Source: Phallusia mammillata
Taxonomy: Eukaryota > Chordata > Ascidiacea > Phlebobranchia > Ascidiidae
Direction: 5' to 3'
DNA: 64,000 bases
Assembly (NCBI GenBank): GCA_003260075.1
Contig: QLIY01000367.1
Location: 79,059 to 143,058, forward strand
Shown: positions 19,101 to 31,100 of the stretch, in pieces
How positions within the stretch are numbered: the stretch's first letter is position 1
Layout: each line of letters opens with the position of its first letter
The notes under the pieces: generated by a model
Seen by the model: the letters and a program-made list of their open reading frames with translations, nothing else
Told to the model about the DNA's origin: nothing
Database searches by the model: none
Position numbers and translations under genes: made by a program

Positions 19101-22100
19101 CTAAACATATGGTAGATTAGTATCAAGTTATTGATAAGACAGCGTTTGATGTTGCATTCTTACATAGAGATCATAACAAAAAAGGCACCATTATTCGTGT
19201 ATCATAAGCATATTTTCATAGTTTAATGAATATTGTACATTGAAAGTATGGTATTGATCAACCTAATTGCTTTACACAAGCATATACTGTGATTCAAACG
19301 ACAAAGTTTTGGGCTGCAGTAGTTTAAGTCCATTAATATAATCACCTGATTATTCCACATACCTAGGCATTGTTATTATAAAACTTCAGAAAAAATTAAT
19401 TCTTTTTTTCCTCAGTCAATCGACCTGGAAGTTTTCTGATTCGTGAAAGTGATTCGACACCCGGAGATTATGTTCTCTATTTCTACAGTGGAATTAATAT
19501 CCAACGATTTAAAATCCACAGAAAGAATTACAGCAAGTTCGACATGGGTGGAAGATCATATGAAAGGTGGGAATAAAAAACAAGGTTTAAACCAAAATTA
19601 TTTCTGCGATTTTATAACTCAACTTTTTTTGCAAAACAGCAAAGTATGAATATTTGCAGGGATACGAAAGTCTTGTGCATTTTAAATTTGAGATAAACAA
19701 TGGAAACAGAACTACTGGAAACAAACTCAATAAATTTGCCGAAATATTAGATTTTTTACCTAGCATTGTGTTTAATAGTGTTTAAGCAGTTAAATGCAAC
19801 AAGCCTAGACTACTTAAATCTATTTTGGTTGATAGTTTGTATCTAGAAACATATGTTTGGTTGCCTTAATTTTTAAGACTGCTGGTTTTTAGTACTTTGA
19901 ATTTCTTCAACTTTTCCACTGGGTATTTTTTTAACATTTCCAACTTTTGTGTGATGCCACTTTTTCTGTAGTATTGATGACATAGTAGAGCACTACAAAC
20001 AAGAACAGATCATTGAAGGCCAGACCCTAACATGTGCCGTGCCAAAATCTATGGACATAAGTCGGCAATGCCAAGTTGATATTTATGAGACGTTGAATCG
20101 TGCCACTGCCTCTGACCAATTTGGATCGCGAGCTATTATAAACGAACCTGGTGTTTTGAAAAAGGGTCTCCTGTCTATTAAAGGTAAGATTCTAAAGATA
20201 GTTCGATTTTATCAATGGATATTCATCTTGTTCATAAATACTTGATGCATGTCCTTTGAAAATAGCTTATATGATTTGCTAAGATGATATGTCAACCTGT
20301 GCCTTGCCATATGGGAATGCTTGGGAGACCAGCTTGATTTGATATAACGCCTGTCCTGGCGTACTATAATTTAATATGATTTGGTGATGTTTTTTTTTAA
20401 AAAATATCTTTGCAGCATGTGTTGTATGTGTACATATGGTTTAGGCCAGTGGTTCCCAACCGGGGAGGAATTTTATGAGTTCAAGGGAGAAATTTCATAA
20501 AAACTGTAAAAATTATTTTATAAGGCTAATTATAAGGTATATTTCAAATTGCTATAATTTTTTGTGTTATATTTGTTTTTCGTCTGATGGGGGGGGAATG
20601 GATAGTTCGAAAATGGGCAAAGGGAGGAATGTAACCAAAAAGGTTGGGAACCACTGGTTTAGGCAGTAATTTTATGGGTATGTGCTTTGCTATATGTCTG
20701 CGTTTAGCCATGCTTGGTATATTTTACCTTAAACTAACATTTAAACATATCAGCAGAATGAAATGCAGGAAACATTTTGTTAGTTGAGCTTGTGCATTGT
20801 TTTTTTTTTAATTCTAGTGCATTTGGACTTTCATTGAACTAAGTTTCAGCAACTGGAGTATAATTGTGAATCTAAACTATTTTTATGTGTGGTCTATATC
20901 TACCAGCACAATTAAAATACTTAGCTTTAATAAAACCACCACCATTGCCGGGTTAAGCTTATTCACAAACTCAAACTTCCTGCTAAGTAGAGAATAAATT
21001 GCACCATGCTGCGTCGCTGTGTGACTCACGCTCGTCTCATGATGTTTGAAGTCTGTATGCTGGACGTTAGTGTAAAACACACGTAGATATCAACATGTGC
21101 CTCGTGTTGCAATATTCTGGATAATTTTTCATGGCATTCTTTAACATTTATTCAAAGATTTTATTACCTAGACAATTTCAGGTTAACCATAGAAGAGTAT
21201 GAGAAAAACTAAAACTATAATATTTCTCCTTGCTCCTAAATCGTAGTATGCCAGGCCCAATGGCGTCATAGCGAATCAAAGCGGTCTCCCAAACATTCCC
21301 ATATGACAAGGCACAGTCTACTAGAAAAATCTAATCTGAGATGGGCTAAAAAATCTTGCTGATGCACTTTAGGGCTGACCCCAGTAGAAATGATATCATC
21401 TTAACCCTTGCAACTAAATTTCTACAATCCAGCAAAAGGTTATTATGTAAAGCAATAAAATGATTGACATGGCTAAGTTAAGCAATCTTTTCCACAGTAT
21501 GTCAAAGTCATAACAATTTAGAGAATAGGAAATGTTGTTGAATGAATGATGGCTATTTTATTTTGTCCAGGGATGGGCAAAAAGGGCCACGAAACAAAGA
21601 AATGGAAGCTTCTGTTCTTTGCTTTCCATGGTGAAAAACAACATCTGTATTATTTCGAACATGCAAAGAAAACCAAACCCAAGGGCTTAATCGATCTAAG
21701 TTATGGTGCTGTTTACCCTGTTGATGACTCCTACTTCGGCAGGTTGGTTGTTTTTGTTTTAATTATGTTGACGGTGACAGGTTGTTTATTACTTTGCGTG
21801 AAAAGTTAACTAAAAAAATACTATGTTAAAAATACATGTTTAGACGATTTATCGATTATTAAAAAGTACCAAAAAAATTGTTGAAAAGCTATTTTTCATG
21901 ATGGGCCTACTTTTATTTGAGGCTTTTTTGATAGTAAATTCTGTTCAAACTGTTTACGAATAACTCCAAAATGTTTATGATTTTTTTGTGCAGACCTCAT
22001 TGCTTTCAAGTTGTGGTTCGAGCTTTAAATGAAGTGACAGCCTCGTACTTTAGTGCTGAGTCAGCAGATCATGCTCAGGTGAATGTTATTTTGATGATAA

Positions 22101-25100
22101 TATTTTGGTGATAGAAGTGAACAGTGTCATACAACTTTACCTGACTGCAGAAGGCGAAGTTTTTCGAAAGCAAATTCAGCATAAACAAACAACACATCCA
22201 TATTATATTTGAAGCCATACAAAATCCACATAAAATCTGCAAAACCATATAAAATCTGTTGTTGAAGATGTAACAAGATTGATTTATTGGTATTTCAATA
22301 AAAAAAAAAAACTTTCAAAGATACAAAAAAGNAATAAAAAAAACACTTTCAAAGATACAAAAAAGCAAATTAATATTTAAATAAGATTATATTTGTCTAC
22401 AAGTTAAACTTGTAAAGCAGTGTTTCTTAACCTTTTTCCTTGCTGCACCCCTTTCAAATCACCGACCAATTTCTGCACCCTCCCTGGGTTTTTGTGTGTA
22501 TATAGAATAGACCTAACCAACCTTAATGATTCAGCATCCCCACACCCCCTAGGAACACCCCTTGGGGCTGTGTGCACCCCTGGTTAAGAACCCCTGTTGT
22601 AAAGCATAAAAAGGTTGTTTCTTTGTAATCATGTTTATCTCCAAAACGTGATCATGGATCAAAAAGTTAATTCTCCAGTTCTACCCTGTTAGACTTTCCT
22701 AGCATGAATGGATTTGTTTCAGTTAGTGAAAGTTGATTCAGTGCTTTAAACCATTGTGGTGTCCGTCTTACATCGTCATTCAACTCGGGCAGAATACAGG
22801 AAGTTGTTTGAAAACCACAGACAAAGTGGAGCTCCTTACTGTGTACAAAATGTTACATGTGTTGAACTTTTCAATAAATCATGTTTGTTTAATATTGGGG
22901 GAAAATTATTTGTTTTAAACTTTAAATGAAGCTGTCAATTTCCACGATTTGCACACAAATTTGCAAAAAGGAACTTTTGTTGAAAACGTTTGTGGAATAA
23001 CTTTATGTTATGGGACACAAAGAAATGTGTTTGGTTTTATGTTTAAATAATTGTGCAGACATAATTTCTTATTTTCAGTATCCACAGTGATTGGTGTGGG
23101 AGCATTTTATTGAACCACTTTTTTTACATTTTTTTTGCACACTCTACATTAATGTTTGACATATATTGAGGAAAAATTAGCTGTCAGAAATCTGAAATAG
23201 GATTGTATTCTTGTATGAAAGTCTGTAGATTCTAAACCGTTTCATTTGGCGCAATTGTTTTTTTTTGGTTATAATTGTTATGTTTCAACAATTTGCTTTG
23301 TTATCCAACAATCGATCATTGTTGTAATTGTTATTTTTCTATTTACAGGAATGGATGCGACTTTTACGGGCTCATTGCGCAAAACCGAACCGCCAACCGA
23401 TACCAAAACAGAACAACGCGAGACAGGTGATGCGAGGCAATAAATATTGATTTTCAATCACTTTTAATGCGGTGTTTTACCGGAAATAGGTTTAAATCGA
23501 TCGCAATGACAGGTGCTAGCTGCCTTGTTGACAAAACAATAAAATATACGTTCCTTGTTGTCTTGTTTATGGAATGTTGACTTATTAATAAAACTCCTGG
23601 TAGTATTAAGATACATTAAAAATTAGGAGGTGAATACATCCAGTAAACACCAGAACAAAAAAAAACATTTTTACCTGTTGATTAGTAACTCCTTGCTTTG
23701 TGTTATTCACTGGCAGTTACAAGTCTAGGAAGTTTTCGGGGACGCATGTAAAATATGCAGGATCGCTTGGATCACTTGGATCGCGTGGTGCATTGTTAAC
23801 AACGCTTGGCGCACCGTTATAACACTTGGTGTACCTTGTGAGTGATATTAGTGGTGCACCAAGCGATCCAAGGAATCCAAGCGATCCAAGCGATCCAAGT
23901 GATCCAATCGATCCAAGCGATCCAAGCGATCCAAGCGATCCAAGCGATCCAAGCGAGGGGGGGGGGCATTTTTACCTGTTCATTAGTAACACCTTGCTTT
24001 GTGTTATTCACTGGCAGTTACAAGTCTAGGGAGTTTTTGGGGCGCATGTAAAATATGCAGGATCACTTGGATCGCGTGGTGCATTGTTAACAACGCTTGG
24101 CGCACCTTTATAACACTTGGTGTACCTTGTTAGTGATATTATGGTGCACGTGATCCAAGTGATCCAAGTGATCCAAGTGATCCAAGTGATCCAAGTGGGG
24201 GGGGGGGCCGAGTGATCCAAGTGATCCTGTATATTTTAGATGCACCGGAGTTTGGTGTTTTTTCCATTTTCTTCTTTATCTCCCACTGTAACACATTTTG
24301 ATTTACTGACGATGCAACAAAGTCAAATGAAATCAGTTTGTTAAACTATAAAACACATCGACTGATTTAGGTTTTTACTTGTACACAGGAACAATAGTAT
24401 AGAGTTTAAATGAATCTCTTGGGGGGGGGGCCGGAGTTTGGTGTTTTTGCCTTTTTCTTCTTGATATCCCACTACAACACATTTTGATTTACTAACGATG
24501 CAACAAAGTCAAATGAAATCAGTTTGTTAAACTATAAAACACTGGCTGATTTAAGGTTTTACTTGTACACAGGAACAATAGTATAGAGTTTAAATGAATC
24601 TCTTGGGATATTGGGGTTTGTAATAGACAAAATTTAAGCTTAGTTACCTTCCCAAAATAAGCACATTTTATTTATCCAAAACACTTAATTTTTCGCAACA
24701 AAAAGTATTATGTAATAATACTACAGCAGTTGTTTTTGCGCGCCATTAACACATATGTCTCTAAAAGTAAGAACCGCTAATTTAACGACAAAACGTTACA
24801 TAACCCTGATTTAATTTGTGCAACGCAGGTTCGAAGTCTGCAAGTAACGATTGAATCCGCGAATAAACTTGTGAGCCGGACACAATGCCGACCATATTGC
24901 ACTCTGTCACTCAATGCCGTCCACGTGGGAAGAACGAAAGTAAAGGAAGGATTAAAACCGGTCTGGTCGGAAGAATTCCTCTTTGAGTAAGATATTTTGA
25001 TATTTTAATCACTGGTATAAACAGTAGTTTGATAAAGGTATGGCATAAAGCCAATAAATGATAAGCTGCAGAGCACAGTCTGTGCTGTATGCCCAGTTGT

Positions 25101-28100
25101 GGCATCGCACAGACTGGGCGAGGCGTGGGTTTTTCCTCTGTTACTCCCAACAAACTGGAGTGCCGTTGAATGGCTGCACTAGCAAATATGTCCCATCTCT
25201 CGTCACCAGCTGCACTCATGAGACCTTATAAGTCGGAACAGTCTGCACTGTCTGCAGCTAAAGATTAACTAAGGTTTACTATATTTATATTCCAGTGACA
25301 TACCTCCTGATGTGGATTCATTCACAGTTGGAATCCACAACGCATCAAAGAGATCGAAGCATTCAAGTCTCGGTGAAACGGTCGTTCACTTCAGCAAACT
25401 CAACTCAGGGAAGATTGTTGATACTTGGTACGTGTTACACGTGTATTACACGATATGAGGTCGTTTCTGTGTATCTGACAAACTTTCGCCAGATGTGTAT
25501 TAGTGATTAGCCATGACTTCATCAGTGTGGGCCTACTGTACTTATATTAACGACTTTCTCTTCAAAATTTCACACTGAAAAGTACCATCTGTTTTAAAAA
25601 ATAATTGGGTTTCTGATCCTATAACTCATTTTATAAATTTTCTTTATGTTTAAGCCAGTGTCTTTATTTTGATTCATTTTAATGTCCAATTACGCCTTGC
25701 CATATGGTCAATGCTTGGTGACCGGCTGATTCGGTATAACACTTTCGATAAGGCCTGGTGTACTAAGATTTTTTCCAATTAAATGATAAGTTTATAAATA
25801 GCGTATAAAACGGTGGGGAAACTCGGCTTCTTGGTTTCGATTAAAAAACTGCTTTAAACACCCAAAAGGGAAAATATTATCTCTCAGTTATGTTAATGTT
25901 TTTTAATTATAATCAAGAAATTTTGTATGATACCTCATTCCTAATTTCTGTCCAGGTACAACCTGATCCCATTGTCGACTGGCAGCATTTCCTCCCAACC
26001 TTCCACATCATGTGGTTCTGTGAGGGTCAGAGCGAGATATTGTAACGAACTCATAATGCCAGCGGACGAGTACAAGCTGCTGAAAGAGGTAAATGCTTCA
26101 TAAATATTTCTCTGTAAACCAAGAATCCTTCGAATATCTGAGATACCTGACCATAAAAACTCAAAAAATATATTATTTTGAACTAATTGGATTAGGCGTG
26201 CGCTTGGAAATGGAATTCTCTTGTGTGCAAATGTCAATTTTGTTATGCAAGTTGAATGCCCGATTGGTCCAATGTAACCGAAGCTTTATTACATATTACA
26301 ACCTAACATATACATTGCATTTTGTGTATATTCTGTTGTGCGGAAATGGATTCTTTTCCCGAAAAATAAACGCATTGGTTTTCTCGAATGTGGGTCACAT
26401 TAGGTGACTAAACCTATTTTAACAACCTGACAACTACATTACATGCGGTGTGATTTTATGCAAATTAACTTCCTTGCAGTTGGTGACGTCAGACATGAAG
26501 GTGATTATTGCGTTGTCGCAAGTTTGTGGACAGGATCGAACGAAGCTGGCTTCCGACCTGCTCAAGACTTTTCAGCAGCAGAAAAAGGTGAAGCCAAGAT
26601 GCAAAATATCACCTGACGTTATTCATTCGTCGAATTGCAAGCAAGCCCAAAACTTAGGCCTAAACCCGACTTAAAAAAAACAAAACACAAATTAGGAATT
26701 AGGAACAAAGGTTAGGTTTACCACGGTAAAATTACGTCACAAACGTGGCCAAAGTGTAAAGTCAGGCCCGAATAAAGCCATTTTTATTTAAAACTAAGCC
26801 GAACCCGAGTCTGGCCTTACTTGCAACTCTGTGTGCAAGTACCTGTTCGCGACAAATATTTGGTTGACGTTAAACGAGCGTGCTCTGTATTTTTAACATA
26901 TAATTAGCAGTGGGGTTGGTTTGCAGAAGAACCTGCTTGAAGGCACTTGAAACAGTTCTTTGTTGGAATGTGGTGGTCTATCTCACTGCGCGAACCTAAA
27001 AATGTTAAACATGCAACCAGTTCTAAAGTTGACTGCGCAAAACTGGATAAGAAACACGCTTATTCATGCTAGTGCTACTGTTGACTACAAAAAGCTAGGT
27101 AAAAAACGCTATGTGTAACCAGTGCTAAACTTGCCAGCACAAAATCACTTATGTGGATACAAACGGGTGTAACTGATGTGGCCCTTTATATCACAGATGA
27201 TGGCATAAGCATTTGCCGAAACGTTTAAACAATAAAGCATGTCGCTTTTATCGTCTATTTGGACCATTATTTTTACCATTAAACTTATGAATAGATCCGC
27301 ATATAGAATTGCAAAATCACTTATGACACGCACAGTGTCTGAACGGACCCTATTTTACCGTTCACTGTATTTCAAAATAAAATTTCTCGCTTGTTGAAAG
27401 GAACTTGAACTTATGCGGATTTTGAACGAACGCGAGATTTTCGCCAAAGATTCGGAACCGGGTACATTATTCCGAGCCACAACTCTCGCTTCAACGTTGA
27501 TGGAACAATACATGAGATCGCGATGTTCTAGTTTCATTTCACTCGCCCTGAAGGAAGTTGTCAAGCAGATTGTCGAAAGTTCACAGTCTTGTGAGGTAAC
27601 ATATGGTATTGTGACGCACAATTCTATCCATTGTAAAGTGTACTGCATAAAAATAGAAGTATGAAAAACTATATTTCTTAGGAAAGCATTTTTAAAAACT
27701 ATAAGCTGCTTACTATATAAGCTATTGCTGCCAGGCATGATATCAAGTTTGTAGAGCTCTTCTGGCAATTGTATGTTTATAGCGACGTTTCGACGTCCTA
27801 TACAGGTCGTCTTCATCAGGGTAAATAACACTGAATGCGTGTAGTACAGTGCACGATTAACAAAGGAAAAAAGAATGTTGTTGCGTATAAACTTACATTT
27901 GCCAGAAGAGCTCTACAAACTTGAAGCTGCTTACTACTTCAAATATTCCACTTAGACCAGTGGTTCTTAACATTTTTGGTGTGGTTTCCCACTAAAGTCA
28001 ATCACCAACCTCGAATTTCCCCCTCTGTTATTTTTATAAACATGTTTTGTGCCCTACGTTAACAAAAAAAATATTCTTTAAATGAAATACATTTGTGGAT

Positions 28101-31100
28101 CGATTTGGTCTGGATCCTAAAGGTATACTGCAATCTTATTTAGTTTAAATATTGCTTCTGTGAGAGATTAAACTTTTTGGAATACTGAAGAGTCTGCTAT
28201 GCTTGCATTATCATTTATTGCATCACAATCAACAAAGGAAAGACTTTTATTCGGGCACAACAGCGAAGTCATTGATACTTTTAGTCTTGTCTGTGATGTA
28301 ACAAACGGCCTTTGGATTTGTATGTGTCTTGTAAACCTTAGTGAAATCAATCTTACGTGTTGTTGCAGAAAATTTTTAGTAATGTAGCTTTCAACGGTTA
28401 ATTCAAAGCCGGTTTCGACCATCGAGCCCGAGTTTGCTCTTTTCAAGCTTACATAATTTCCCTCCGAAAACCTTAAATTTCCCACTAGTGGGAAATTTCC
28501 CACCTGTTAAGAACCACTGACTTAGACAAAGGTACTCCATGATGCTGTTGACAATGCGTTAGGAAAACGATAAACTTGAGAAAATGTTACCATTATGACT
28601 TTTTATATCCTACATGACATTTTAGTTCACTCTCTTTGATATGATTTCAAAGATCAACCAGTTCTGGCAAAACTAGATTTACTGTAAAACAATTTCTACT
28701 TGCTTCGTTTGTTGAAACTCTTTTAAATGTATCTGGTTTGCTGGTTTAGACTGTATGTGTCAGTTGACAGTTGACACCAACCAAGTGAAATCGCCATGAC
28801 AGGAATCAGTCTGTTTATCATTTCATATATTTATTTCCTTCCTGTTCAGTACGGTCGTGTTATTTGGCGAAATCAGTATCAACAGTACCAATAAAAAATA
28901 CACAAGACTGATTTAAATGCGCTGTAAGTTTCAGCTGCGATACTTGTGCTTCAAGGTGGTGATCGACACATCTAGGTTAATTTGTCAAATATTCAAAAAA
29001 TACTCGAAAACAACTAAACAGAGCGGCAGACGACCGTCTTCATTAATCAAGTATTTTATTTCCAGCTCAACCCAGCCAAACTTGAACCTGGAGAGGAGAA
29101 GGATTTGGAAATTCACAAGGAAACCCTGCTATCGTATTTACGTTGTGTGCTGGCAGCAATCCTTGTCAGTCAATCCATATTTCCCAAGGAACTTCGTATT
29201 TTGTTCGGACATTTACAACACTGTGTGGCGCACAGGTGGCCCAACGACCCGTCAGTGAAAGTGCGAGTTGTAAGGTTCGTTTATAACATCTCTGCATGTC
29301 TTGGTTTGTTACTTGACTGTTAACATTTAAAATGTCTTGGTCTTATACTAGGTTCTGTTACATGCTAGTTCGAATAACTGGGGCATATTAGTACAAAAGT
29401 ATTACGCTTTTTTCGGCCACTTCTCAGGTTCTTATGTTACTTTGCTTTGTTTTAGTGCTGTAGTGGGAATCACTCAGTACTATGCCGCATTTTAATGTGG
29501 CATGCAGTACCTACACCTACTACTTTGGTTGATGAAATTTTGACCAATTTGTCTATTGATTTCAAATAAAAAGTTAAGCAGCTAGACGTGTACGTCTCTT
29601 GGGCCTGCAACATAAATCATGTTTCTTTCAAAACCAAACTATCAATAAAAAGTTTTTATGCAGTTGGTTATAAGAAATTATAATTAGGTCAAGTCTCGTA
29701 ATACAAGGTACTTGCGATTCGAGTAACTGACCGGAAGCTCGGTTGTGACGTAATAGGTAATATATTGTGTGATAACAAACCCTATTGTGACATTTCTTCC
29801 ATTATTTTCAGTGGTTTTATGTTTCTGCGTCTCATCTGCCCTGCCATCATCAACCCGAAGATGTTTAACATGGTTTCCGAAACTCCATCACCAACCGCTG
29901 CCAGAAGTTTGCTGCTTGTTGCAAAGTCGATTCAAGTGAGTTGGGTAGCAAAGTGAACTCGATTAACATATGGGCGATGTAAAAATAATTGGGTTTGTAG
30001 AGAAAATACTTACATCACCAGTACGTATGCAATCACACAGCGACTCAACATCACAATTTAATTCCGGATGAAACACTATTGCGAAAAACTTAGCCTTATT
30101 TTTTGTCGTGTTTTGCTGCACCAATCCTGCTTTGAACGACAACTTTCGCAACGAGGAAAATGCCTAATTTACTTTATATAAAAACAAATAAATGAAATAT
30201 GTTTCCACCGAATTCTGCAGAAAAACTTGCTTTTTCACCGACATTTTTCTACTTTTAGCAACTGTGCGTTACAAACGATTATAACTGCTTATTTTATCCA
30301 ATAATATTACAAGTTCAATAAGCCCTTTGAAGTCATTGTTTTCACTGAAAATGTTTTCATGCCCCAGCGTTTAGGAACCGTTGAGTTGAAGCAATATTAT
30401 TTTCTCTGTAGAATCTTGCCAATCTTGTTGAGTTCGGAGCCAAGGAAATTTACATGGAGGGAATCAATCAGTTCATCATCGAGAATAAGAAGAAAATCGT
30501 TGATTTCATCGAAGAATTGGGAAACCGAGATATTAAGGTGAATAATTAAAACTGATTACATCGATAAGCTGCAGACAGTGCACACTGTTTCGAAACATAA
30601 GATCTCACCAGTGCAGCTGGGGGGGGGGGCGATTTCATCGAAGAATTGGGAAACCGAGATATTAAGGTGAACAGAGCTGCAGACAGTTCACACTGTTTCG
30701 AAACATAAGATCTCATCAGTGCAGCTGGTGACGAGACATCAGTCGTATAATCTAGTGTAGTCGCATTAAGGCATTTCATTTTGTTGTGATGATAACACTA
30801 GGGGCTTAGTTTTTTAATGATATTTTAGTAGATATTTTTGTGTGTTGTTTTAGTACTAGTATGTTTTTATCAGACAATGTACAATGTTTTGATCTGTAAT
30901 ATAGCCACCTTACGTAACTCCAGTTTGTTGGGAGTAACAGGCTCATTACGTCGGATTTTTACTGTTAAAACCTTTAACCCGTGTAGTTTAAATATTTTGC
31001 CCTTTCTTACGCCCTCTTGTGCCCAGATTCACGGACTTCCGGTTGACAGATTCGGTTCCAAGATGGACACGTCACGTGATCTGGCGTCACTGTTCCAGAT

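Noticed and set aside
23817..24220. Repetitive Trp-Ile-Ala and Ser-Asp-Pro ORFs
   Set aside because: Translation of the 9-bp minisatellite in different frames, inside a RASA1 intron.
23690..24240. CRISPR-like array
   Set aside because: Units are only 9 bp without unique spacers, and the sequence is an animal genome.
24911..25219. Minus-strand ORF of 102 codons
   Set aside because: Overlaps a RASA1 C2 exon on the other strand and an interspersed repeat (family R2).
30630..30667. Extra RASA1 exon
   Set aside because: It repeats the last 38 nt of exon 20 and its donor but has no acceptor. It follows a 10-G spacer and is a haplotype overlap.
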